Assembly: GCA_030432905.1 (NCBI GenBank)
Contig: JAUILU010000006.1
Span: 62,001-126,000 of the forward strand
Length of the DNA: 64,000 bases
Direction: 5' to 3'
Source of the DNA: Phycisphaerae bacterium
GTDB lineage: Bacteria; Planctomycetota; Phycisphaerae; Phycisphaerales; UBA1924
Shown: positions 40,019 through 47,696 of the stretch, piece by piece
Layout: the number at the start of each line of letters is the position of its first letter
Numbering within the stretch: the first letter of the stretch is position 1
Made by a program: the position numbers and the translations under genes
Notes under the pieces: generated by a model
The model's input: only the letters and a program-made list of their open reading frames with translations
What the model was told of the DNA's origin: nothing
The model's database searches: none

Positions 40019-40675
40019 ATGCAGACTGATGATCTCGAACTCAAGCTCGTGCACATCGACCAGCGGTTTGTCGTGGTTGACAAGCCCTCGGGGCTACTGA
40101 GTGTGCCGGGCAAGGGCGAGGACAAGCAGGACTGCGTTGTCTCGCGGGTGCTGAACCTGTTCCCGGAAGCGACCGGGCCGATGGTCGTGCACAGGCTCGA
40201 CATGGATACCTCTGGCCTGCTCGTCGTTGCGCTCGACCGCGGCTCGCAGCGGCACCTGTCCGTCCAGTTTCAGGACCGCCTCGTCGAGAAGCAGTACGTC
40301 GCGCTCGTGGATGGGATTGTCGAGGAAGAGTCGGGCGTGATCGATTTGCCGCTCCGCGTCGATTGGCCGAACCGACCCAAGCAGATCGTGTGCTTCGACG
40401 AGGGCAAGCCAGCCAAGACCGAGTACAAGGTCAAGCTCCGCGAGACCGACCGCACCAGGCTTGAGCTGACGCCCATCACCGGCCGGACGCACCAACTCCG
40501 CGTCCACTGCGCCGATGAGAGGGGGCTCGGGAGGGCGATACTCGGCGATTCGCTCTACGCGGAAGGCGAGGTTCGCGACGATCATCCGAGGCTGATGCTG
40601 CACGCGGCGAAGCTGAGCATCAGGCCGCCGGGGGCGAAGCGTGTGATGGACTTTGAGTCCGCTGCACCGTTCTGA
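40019..40675 (+). CDS. RluA-family pseudouridine synthase
   Basis: VVDKPSGLLSVPG, HRLDMDTSGLLVVA, ITGRTHQLRVH; start moved to Met at 40019. Confidence 0.93.
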   Translation: MQTDDLELKLVHIDQRFVVVDKPSGLLSVPGKGEDKQDCVVSRVLNLFPEATGPMVVHRLDMDTSGLLVVALDRGSQRHLSVQFQDRLVEKQYVALVDGIVEEESGVIDLPLRVDWPNRPKQIVCFDEGKPAKTEYKVKLRETDRTRLELTPITGRTHQLRVHCADERGLGRAILGDSLYAEGEVRDDHPRLMLHAAKLSIRPPGAKRVMDFESAAPF

Positions 40676-40676
40676 C

Positions 40677-41168
40677 TCAGACGGCTTTGATTGGAATTTC
40701 TGCGCTACTCGTTATCCCAGCCGCAACGAGAAGCGCAGCGGTTTCGCGCGCGTCGTGTTCGTCGAACGAGCCGCGGTCGAAGCTGTCGGCGTCGTACACG
40801 CCCCAGCATTCGCCCGACTCGTCGATGAGCGGGATGACCAACTCGCTCAGGTCGCGCGGGTCACAGGCGACGTAGCCCTCGCCCAGGTTGGCGACGTCGG
40901 TGACGACGAGCGTGGTCTTGGTGGTGCAGGATTGGCCGCACGCACCGTGGAGTCCGATGGGCGAGCACGCGGGCTTGTCTCGGCGTGCTTCGAGAATCAT
41001 CTCGTCGGCGCCGGGCTTGCGTGAGTAGAAGCCGAGCCAGCTGACACCGGTGGGGGAGAGCATCGGCCAGAGCGCATCGACAAACACAGACATGCGCTCA
41101 TCGCGAGTCATGTCCGAAGAGATCGCGCGATCGAGCGTCTGCCTGATCTGTGTGTAGTCGCGGTTCAT
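40677..41168 (-). CDS. GAF-domain protein, free-methionine-(R)-sulfoxide reductase-like
   Basis: HGACGQSCTTKTTLVVTDVANLGEGYVACDPRDLSELVIPLIDESGECWGVYDADS. Confidence 0.75.
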   Translation of the reverse strand: MNRDYTQIRQTLDRAISSDMTRDERMSVFVDALWPMLSPTGVSWLGFYSRKPGADEMILEARRDKPACSPIGLHGACGQSCTTKTTLVVTDVANLGEGYVACDPRDLSELVIPLIDESGECWGVYDADSFDRGSFDEHDARETAALLVAAGITSSAEIPIKAV

Positions 41169-41196
41169 GTGCGGTGCTCCGTTTCGGAGCCGGCGA

Positions 41197-41439
41197 TCAG
41201 AGGGTCGCCGAGGTGTACGGCAGGAGCGCCATGAAACGGGCACGCTTGATGGCCTGGGCGATCATCGCCTGCTCGCGGGCGCTGGTGCTGAGGCGCTTGC
41301 GGCTGTAGATCTTGCCGTTGGGGCTCATCATCCGGCGGAGGTCCTCGAACTGCTTGTAGTCGATGTACTTGACATCCTTACCAGAAGTCTTGGTGACCTT
41401 TGGCTTGGGACCGTGGCTGAATCTGTTGAAGCGGCTCAT
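41197..41439 (-). CDS. rpsR: 30S ribosomal protein S18
   Basis: VKYIDYKQFEDLRRMMSPNGKIYSRKRLSTSAREQAMIAQAIKRARFMALLPYTS. Confidence 0.95.
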   Translation of the reverse strand: MSRFNRFSHGPKPKVTKTSGKDVKYIDYKQFEDLRRMMSPNGKIYSRKRLSTSAREQAMIAQAIKRARFMALLPYTSATL

Positions 41440-41532
41440 TGCTGACCTCCGTCTTGGGCTGTGTCGGCCGACCCGCGTGGATCGGCGACGGAACTGTGTT
41501 TCTGGACACAGAGCGTAGGCCCGGGTGGGGGG

Positions 41533-42105
41533 TCAGTCGAATATCTCGTCGTCCTCTTGGCCGTAGTCGTCGTAGTTCGGCTCGTATTTGGGCCTCAGGA
41601 GGGCGTCTGCCGAGGCTCGGCCGCCACCGATGAGGAGTGGGACCAGCGTCAGCATGGCCAGGACGCCGTTCTGGATGTAGTTGCAGTTGGTGATCTCGGG
41701 CGGACAGAACATCTTGAGCTTGCCGAAGCAGCTGCAAATCACAGGGTGGGTCTGATTGAGGGCGTGTGCGATGAGCAAGAAGAAGCCCGCCAGCATCAGC
41801 ATGATGATCGTGGCGGCGGCTCTTGAGAACAGACCCATGATCAGCAGGAACCCAGCGATGATCTCCATCCACGGGAGAATGTGGGCGGCCAGCGAGATCA
41901 GCGTTTCGTTTTCTTTGCTGATCACGTCGAACGTGATGATCGCGCCCGCGACACTCTGCGGATCGATGACCTTCATCAGGCCCGCGAAGATGAACACCTG
42001 ACCGACCGCGACTCGGCAAAGAAGCGAGAGCCAGCTCGCGAGTGTTCCGGTGCCGGCGGCACCACTGGAAAGAGAATCCTGACTCATCGAGTCGTTACTC
42101 CGCAA
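41533..42105 (-). CDS. DoxX/MauE-like membrane protein
   Basis: 190 aa, 4 TM; RVAVGQVFIFAGLMKVIDPQSVAGAI and a CSCFG motif. Confidence 0.8.
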   Translation of the reverse strand: MRSNDSMSQDSLSSGAAGTGTLASWLSLLCRVAVGQVFIFAGLMKVIDPQSVAGAIITFDVISKENETLISLAAHILPWMEIIAGFLLIMGLFSRAAATIIMLMLAGFFLLIAHALNQTHPVICSCFGKLKMFCPPEITNCNYIQNGVLAMLTLVPLLIGGGRASADALLRPKYEPNYDDYGQEDDEIFD

Positions 42106-42730
42106 AGGGGTCCGGGCCGGATTGAGTTGGAAGCCCTGCCTGTGTCCAGCCGGGGTAGCCCGCGACGTAGATGTGGATCATGTTCACAAGCTCGGGGCGG
42201 TACGTCGCGATGTCCTCGGCGATGAAGTGCGACTCCTCGCAGTTGCCGCCGGAGCAGTAGATCACGATGTACTTGTCGTCGTTGAGGATGCTGACGGAGA
42301 AGGGCTCGCCGTTCTCGAAGGAATCGACGGGGAGACTGAACGCGCCGGCGATGTGGCCGTCTTCGAATGTGTCCTTGGGACGGGCATCGAAGAACTCGGC
42401 CAGGTTCTGCTCGAAGAGATAGCGGGCTTGGTCTGTGGTGATTTCTCTTTCAAGGATTCTCTGATCAGGCGGCAGCACGAATGGCTCATCCTCGTCCTGT
42501 TGAACGGAGGCATCCTGCGTATCTTCCGGGTCCTTGACCACGTCTTGCGGCGTCGGATCGTTCTCGACAGGGTCGGTCACGGGCTCGGTTTGCTTGGGCC
42601 CGCCAATCGTGTTCTGGACCGGGTCAAGCTCGCCTGCGAACTCGATCTTCTCGCCGAGCGCAAAGTGCGCTACCCCGACGAGCGCGGCGACCATAATGAT
42701 CCCGACGGTCTTGATCAGATAGCTTTTCAT
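42095..42730 (-). CDS. membrane-anchored rhodanese-like domain protein
   Basis: N-terminal TM; AEFFDARPKDTFEDGHIAGAFSLP...IVIYCSGGNCEESHFIAEDI. Confidence 0.88.
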   Translation of the reverse strand: MKSYLIKTVGIIMVAALVGVAHFALGEKIEFAGELDPVQNTIGGPKQTEPVTDPVENDPTPQDVVKDPEDTQDASVQQDEDEPFVLPPDQRILEREITTDQARYLFEQNLAEFFDARPKDTFEDGHIAGAFSLPVDSFENGEPFSVSILNDDKYIVIYCSGGNCEESHFIAEDIATYRPELVNMIHIYVAGYPGWTQAGLPTQSGPDPFAE

Positions 42731-42736
42731 GCGGAT

Positions 42737-43852
42737 TTACTGCCTAGCTGTCTGCACACGGACCACGCCGGTGATCTGAGTGCGGACAATCTTCTGGCCC
42801 GGAGCATCGGTCAGGAGCACGATGCTGCCCTGGATGATCCGCATGGTCTCGGTGGCGGTGCCCTTGACGGTCAGGAGGTAGCCGGTTTCTTCGCTGTCAC
42901 TGGGCAGCGGCTCGTAGCTGACCTTGATCGCGTCGCGGTCTTCGTCGCTCATGGTCTGCGTGACGAGGCGCGCCTTCTTGATCTTGAACGGGGTGCCCTT
43001 CGAGCTGACAACCTTGACGGTCTGCTCGAATTCTTCGCCCGGGGCCAGAGCGCTCAACGAGATCCGGGTCGGGTCGGCGGCGATGTCGCCGGTGACACCC
43101 GCGGTTGCGCGGACGATCATCTTCGGCGAGCCCTCGTCGTTGGTTTCGATGAGCAGGCTGCCGTCCACTCGTCCGATGCGTGCCTGCTCGGTCATGCTGA
43201 CTTCGAGCGTGGATTCGCCGACTTTCATCAACTGGCCGGTGCGTGGATGCTCGCGTTCGACGATCTCGGTCTTGACGACGCGGATGCTGAACGAATCTTC
43301 GCGGTCAACCGAAGCGGCGATGACCTTGAAGTCCTCGGTCATGCCAGTGACTTTCATTTCCACAGTGCCCTTCTCGCCCTGGAGCACCTTGCCGAAGGCA
43401 GCGAGTTGGGGTTCGGTGATTACACGCGGAATCACGAAGACCTTCAGCCCGACCTCGGCGGCACCGCTCGGGTCGTTGCTTTCGATCGTGACGCGCTTGC
43501 CGTGCTGGTTGCCGGTGCGGCGTTTCGGGTTGAAGCTGACTTCGAGTTGGGTCGATTCACCGGGCTGGAGCGAGCTTTGCTCGACTTCGCTTGCTGTGCA
43601 GCCGCAGGTGACGTTGATCTTGCCGATCTCGAGGACGTCGTCACCGGTGTTGGTGATGGTGACCATCTGCTTGACGGTTTCGCTGTCGTCGACGTCGCCG
43701 AAATCAACCACGTTGGTGCTGAGTGTGAGTTGGGGTCCGGACGTGGCAGGCATGCTTCTGGCAGGTTCGGTCGTGGCGTCCTGCGCGAGTGCTGCCGGAG
43801 CACCGGCGACTGCGATGAGTGAGGCGACGAAAGCGGCTGTGTGTGCACGCAT
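42737..43852 (-). CDS. DUF1573 domain-containing exported protein
   Basis: Signal peptide; VVDFGDVDDSETVKQMVTITNTGDDVLEIGKINVTCGCTASE. Confidence 0.88.
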   Translation of the reverse strand: MRAHTAAFVASLIAVAGAPAALAQDATTEPARSMPATSGPQLTLSTNVVDFGDVDDSETVKQMVTITNTGDDVLEIGKINVTCGCTASEVEQSSLQPGESTQLEVSFNPKRRTGNQHGKRVTIESNDPSGAAEVGLKVFVIPRVITEPQLAAFGKVLQGEKGTVEMKVTGMTEDFKVIAASVDREDSFSIRVVKTEIVEREHPRTGQLMKVGESTLEVSMTEQARIGRVDGSLLIETNDEGSPKMIVRATAGVTGDIAADPTRISLSALAPGEEFEQTVKVVSSKGTPFKIKKARLVTQTMSDEDRDAIKVSYEPLPSDSEETGYLLTVKGTATETMRIIQGSIVLLTDAPGQKIVRTQITGVVRVQTARQ

Positions 43853-44075
43853 TTTCAGTGTTCCTTCCGGAAGCCGGCCCTGATCGAGCCGCTTAGCCAG
43901 TGTTATCCCCGCTGAGCCTTAAGAATCGGCCCAGTCTCCTTCTCTCTACTCTACGGCACCACGGATCTGCGGTTGCGTGATCGATATCGCCCGTCACAAA
44001 TGGTGCGACCCCAATCAACAGCCGTCGCAGGTACCTCTTTACCCATTCTAACATATCTACGCGTTACAAACAGGT

Positions 44076-44083
44076 TATTTGTT
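44076..44083. repeat. left 8-bp target-site duplication TATTTGTT
   Basis: Identical to 46333-46340, immediately outside the left TIR. Confidence 0.9.
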
Positions 44084-44122
44084 CGGGAGTATGTACCTGT
44101 TGAAAATAACAAATCTTCACCC

Positions 44123-44151
44123 TTGACAGAGTAGTTTTCATCAAGTATCAT
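44123..44151 (+). promoter_or_regulatory. sigma70-like promoter of the transposase
   Basis: TTGACA (44123-44128), 17-bp spacer, TATCAT (44146-44151); ATG at 44158 lies at the predicted +1. Confidence 0.7.
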
Positions 44152-44157
44152 GTTAGC

Positions 44158-45126
44158 ATGACACGCAAGAAACCATGCAAAGTTGGCCAGAACAAGTCCG
44201 AGATCGTCCGCGACGTTCCCCTCGCCTGTGCCGACGAGCAGGCCGCCGTTGAGTTCATGGAGAAGCGCCGCTGGGGCGATTCGCCGTGCTGCCCGTGCTG
44301 CGGCTCGGTTGACGTGTACAAGATGACCAAGCGCGGCTCAGACGAGCGTGAGCAGCACTTCCGCTGGCGTTGCCGGGACTGCGCCAGCCTCTACAGCGTC
44401 CGCAAGGGCACCGTATTCGAGGACAGCCGTATCCCCATGCGTCACTGGTGCTTCGCGTTCTGGGCGGCGTGCTCGTCCAAAAAGGGTGTCTCGGCCAAGC
44501 AGATCGAACGCCAGACGGGCCTGAGCTACAAGTCGGCCCTGTTCCTCATGCACCGCATCCGCTTCGCCATGCAGGACACGTCAGGAGACAAGCTGACCGG
44601 CGTGGTTGAGGCAGATGAGACTTTCGTCGGCGGCAAGCCACGAAACAAGACCAAGCAGATCGACAGCGGCAAGCCGGGCAGCAGCCACCGCACACGCTAC
44701 ACCCGCAAGACTCCGGTGTTCGCGGCTGTCGAGCGTGGAGGGCGCGTCGTGACTCGCGTTATCCCCCGCGTCAACGCCAAGAACCTGCGCCAAGCCATAC
44801 TTGACACCATCGACGTGTCGGCACGCCTGATGACCGACGAGAACGTCTGCTACGTCGTCGTCGGCAAGCAGTTTGAGGGTGGGCACGAATCGGTCCCGCA
44901 CAAGAACCACGTCTACGCGAAGGGTGACGTTACCACCAACACGATCGAGGGCTTCTTCTCACTCGTCAAGCGCGGTATCTACGGCACGTTCCACGCGGTC
45001 AGCAAGAAGCACCTGCACCGCTACATGGACGAGTTTGCGTTCAGGTACAACACTCGCAAGGTTGACGACGGGGAACGCATGAGACTGGCTGTAGAAGGGG
45101 CTGTGGGGAAGCGGTTGGTTTACTAG
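44158..45126 (+). CDS. IS1595-family (ISXO2-like) transposase
   Basis: N-terminal zinc ribbon CCPCCGS...WRCRDCASLYSVRKGTVFEDSR; VVEADETFVGGK; NTIEGFFSLVKRGIYGTFHAVSKKHLHRYMDEFAFRYNTR. Confidence 0.95.
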   Translation: MTRKKPCKVGQNKSEIVRDVPLACADEQAAVEFMEKRRWGDSPCCPCCGSVDVYKMTKRGSDEREQHFRWRCRDCASLYSVRKGTVFEDSRIPMRHWCFAFWAACSSKKGVSAKQIERQTGLSYKSALFLMHRIRFAMQDTSGDKLTGVVEADETFVGGKPRNKTKQIDSGKPGSSHRTRYTRKTPVFAAVERGGRVVTRVIPRVNAKNLRQAILDTIDVSARLMTDENVCYVVVGKQFEGGHESVPHKNHVYAKGDVTTNTIEGFFSLVKRGIYGTFHAVSKKHLHRYMDEFAFRYNTRKVDDGERMRLAVEGAVGKRLVY

Positions 45127-45137
45127 AATGCTCTAGA

Positions 45138-45302
45138 TCAGGGCACGGCAACAGCACTACGAAGCCGAGAGAAAAAATTCTTCTGTTCCCTCTTCTTCTC
45201 TTTACTGATTCGATCAAGAATCTCCTGCTGCTGGTCCCGGATCTTTTTGATCGCTTCTGTCCGGTTGAATTTCTTTTGTGGTGTTTTCGTGCTTTTTGAC
45301 AT
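45138..45302 (-). CDS. small basic passenger protein (54-62 aa)
   Basis: MSKSTKTPQKKFNRTEAIKKIRDQQQEILDRISKEKKREQKNFFSRLRSAVAVP; track start 45326 also possible; overlaps the 265-aa ORF out of frame. Confidence 0.5.
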   Translation of the reverse strand: MSKSTKTPQKKFNRTEAIKKIRDQQQEILDRISKEKKREQKNFFSRLRSAVAVP

Positions 45303-46011
45303 GGGAATAACCTCTTGCCGCTTCACCGGCTGGCCCGGGCTCGACTTGTGATGCCGAATAAGTTACCAAACCAATCACTACTATAACACTCGCAAACGCA
45401 GCCAACAATGCCAGTGAACCTAGTTCAAGCCGTTTCCGGACCCTCCTGTTCGCATCCGCCAGCCTCATGTAGGCTAGTCGGGCCTCTTCTATACGCTGGG
45501 TTAACCAGTCTAGTTCGGGACCCATATTGCTGACTTCGTTTGGGTCGCCGTACAACACAACTAGTGCCGCACCAAACAGTTCTCTTGGGTCATCGTTCTC
45601 AGTTTCGCTTTCTTCAGCGTCTTCTTCTTTGGAAGACTTCGCTCGCACCTTCATTAAGCCCGAAAATACCCACCCTGATATGGGTGTCGGATCTCGTTCC
45701 AATGCAAGCAAAAATATCGCAATCACTAGCGCGAGCAGCCCAAATATAAACACACAGCCAACAATTAACGCCAAAACGGGCGTGTGTTGCAGACCCTCAG
45801 CTAAATCTCCAATCGACTCAACTTTAAAGAATCCCAAGCCAACTACCACAGCCAAAAGCGATAGCTTCGTTTTGCGGTCGTCTACCATTTTGGCCGCAAA
45901 ACTGCGCTCGTCATCAAGCAAATACTTGATTTGCACAAGTAGCTCTTTGGCGTACGATTCGTTACGAATCGACTTTTCTTCACTATTCTGAGCTTCTGGA
46001 TCGGGTGCCAC
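45214..46011 (-). CDS. passenger membrane protein (265 aa, 2-3 predicted TM)
   Basis: KLSLLAVVVGLGFF, TPVLALIVGCVFIFGLLALVIAIFLLAL, GSLALLAAFASVIVVIGLVTYSAS hydrophobic segments; acidic central loop. Confidence 0.7.
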   Translation of the reverse strand: MAPDPEAQNSEEKSIRNESYAKELLVQIKYLLDDERSFAAKMVDDRKTKLSLLAVVVGLGFFKVESIGDLAEGLQHTPVLALIVGCVFIFGLLALVIAIFLLALERDPTPISGWVFSGLMKVRAKSSKEEDAEESETENDDPRELFGAALVVLYGDPNEVSNMGPELDWLTQRIEEARLAYMRLADANRRVRKRLELGSLALLAAFASVIVVIGLVTYSASQVEPGPAGEAARGYSHVKKHENTTKEIQPDRSDQKDPGPAAGDS

Positions 46012-46065
46012 ACGTGTTGCATCGACACAGTATTTGCAAACACAGCAAATTTGTGCAAATCAAAA

Positions 46066-46233
46066 CTATTGATCGTCAAGTCCGGTCGATTTGCCACCTT
46101 TCGGCCATCCACCCTCTGGCCGCTTCTTCTCCAACGCCGTGTCGATAGCGTCCTCAAACTCCATATCGATCGCGAGGCGCTCCGGTTCCGGCCCGGTCTG
46201 CTTCTTCTCCGCTTTCTCTTCATTCATCGGCAT
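46066..46233 (-). CDS. small passenger protein (55 aa)
   Basis: Read directly: MPMNEEKAEKKQTGPEPERLAIDMEFEDAIDTALEKKRPEGGWPKGGKSTGLDDQ*; below the track cutoff. Confidence 0.65.
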   Translation of the reverse strand: MPMNEEKAEKKQTGPEPERLAIDMEFEDAIDTALEKKRPEGGWPKGGKSTGLDDQ

Positions 46234-46331
46234 CCTTGCATTCTACCCGCCCGCTAATGGCGCGGCAGGATTATAGGCGGATGTTCGGAGAATGGTCGAG
46301 CGGGGTGCGGTTTCAATAGGTACATACTTCC

Positions 46332-47588
46332 CTATTTGTTTGCAAAAAATTCGGACGTTCCTGTCGCCTCGTGGGCCTCTGCGAGTCGATTCAGGCCGAT
46401 GGCGTACGCAGCGGTTCGAAGGTCGATCGACTTGTCCTGAGCGAGTTCCCAGACCGAACGGAACTCGGACGACATCTTTGCCTGAAGCCTGTCGTGCACC
46501 TGATCAAGTGTCCATGCGTACCCCGCCCGGTTCTGGGTCCACTCGAAGTAGCTGACGGTGACGCCGCCCGAGTTTGCGAGCACGTCGGGGATGGTGATGA
46601 TCTCGCGTTTGCTGATGGCGTCGTCCGCGTCGTTGGTCAGCGGGCCGTTGGCGAGTTCGATGATGACCCTGGCTTTGACGTCGGCTTGGTTGTCAGCCGT
46701 GATGGTGTTCTCAAGCGATGCGGGTACGAGGATGTCAACATCCAGTCCGAGCAGGTCTTCGCCAGAGATTTCCTTGCCGTCGCCGGAAAGTTTGCGGGTG
46801 TTGTTTTTGGCATCTATGACCGATGCGACGTCGAGCCCGTCCGGGTTGTGCAGGCCTGTGCGAGAATCGCAGACCGCGACAACGTTGTAGCCGGCCTCGC
46901 TTGCGAGCTTGGCAAAGAGCTGCCCCGCATTGCCGAAGCCGTGGATCGCGACTGAGAGGTTGCTCGGTTTCCAGTGCTTGATTTTGACGAGTTCTTGAAT
47001 CTGGTAGAACCCGCCTCGCGCGGTCGCGTCGTCTCTGCCGACCGATCCCCCGAGCGCGACTGGCTTGCCGGTGATGACTGCGGGTGAGCGTTTGCCCGCG
47101 ATGACTGAGTATTCGTCCATCATCCAGGCCATGATGGTCGCGTTGGTGTAAACGTCCGGCGCCGGGACGTCGGTTTCCGGGCCGACGACGCCCGAGATGG
47201 CGCGCATGAAACCGCGGCTGAGTCGTTCGAGTTCGGCTTTGCTGAGCTTGCGAGGATCGACGATTACGCCGCCCTTGCCGCCGCCGAAGGGGATGTTGGC
47301 GACGGCGCACTTGATGGTCATCCAGAACGCGAGCGCCATGACCTCTTCGCGGCTGACGTCCGGGTGGAAACGGATGCCGCCCTTGCCGGGCCCACGTGCG
47401 TCGTCGTACAGGCAGCGGTAGCCGGTGAAGACCTGTTCGCTGCCGTCGTCCATCCGGACGGGGATATGGACTTCGAGACATTGCTTTGGTTGGCGGAGAC
47501 GGCTCACAGTCTCGGCGTGCGCGTTTGAGAACTTGGCAGAGGTGTCGAGACGCTTGATGGCGTTGGTGAACACATCGTTTGCTGACAT
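46332..47588 (-). CDS. gdhA: glutamate dehydrogenase (Glu/Leu/Phe/Val dehydrogenase family)
   Basis: GPGKGGIRFHPDVSREEVMALAFWMTIKCAVANIPFGGGKGG, VAIHGFGNAGQLFAKLA. Confidence 0.95.
   Translation of the reverse strand: MSANDVFTNAIKRLDTSAKFSNAHAETVSRLRQPKQCLEVHIPVRMDDGSEQVFTGYRCLYDDARGPGKGGIRFHPDVSREEVMALAFWMTIKCAVANIPFGGGKGGVIVDPRKLSKAELERLSRGFMRAISGVVGPETDVPAPDVYTNATIMAWMMDEYSVIAGKRSPAVITGKPVALGGSVGRDDATARGGFYQIQELVKIKHWKPSNLSVAIHGFGNAGQLFAKLASEAGYNVVAVCDSRTGLHNPDGLDVASVIDAKNNTRKLSGDGKEISGEDLLGLDVDILVPASLENTITADNQADVKARVIIELANGPLTNDADDAISKREIITIPDVLANSGGVTVSYFEWTQNRAGYAWTLDQVHDRLQAKMSSEFRSVWELAQDKSIDLRTAAYAIGLNRLAEAHEATGTSEFFANK
46333..46340. repeat. right 8-bp target-site duplication TATTTGTT
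   Basis: Identical to 44076-44083, immediately outside the right TIR. Confidence 0.9.
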
Positions 47589-47696
47589 CGAGGCTCCCTT
47601 CGGTTAGCCGATTGCTGCGCAGAGACTACCGTGCGCGCGACCGGTCTGCAGAGCGATGAGATGTCAGGCGATGCGGGCTGTCGGTTGAAGTCCTGC

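Larger units (their letters stand above)
44084..46332 (+). mobile_element. IS1595-family insertion element with passenger genes, 2,249 bp
   Basis: Left TIR 44084-44105 CGGGAGTATGTACCTGTTGAAA; right TIR 46311-46332 (reverse complement GGGAAGTATGTACCTATTGAAA), 19/22 identical; flanked by exact 8-bp TSD TATTTGTT; IS1595-type transposase inside. Confidence 0.92.

Noticed and set aside
42122-43822. 566-aa plus-strand ORF
   Set aside because: Antisense to the rhodanese and DUF1573 genes, which have clear motifs; composition is typical of an antisense frame.
44070-44110. Inverted repeats AACAGGT/ACCTGTT and GTTATTT/AAATAAC around the left transposon end as a separate regulatory hairpin
   Set aside because: They combine target DNA with element DNA across the insertion junction and are absent at the right end; most simply coincidental.
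45214-46011. Calling the 265-aa passenger a Pycsar/CBASS-type TM effector
   Set aside because: The charged helix plus TM layout is only superficially similar, and no cyclase gene is present in the element; insufficient evidence to name it.
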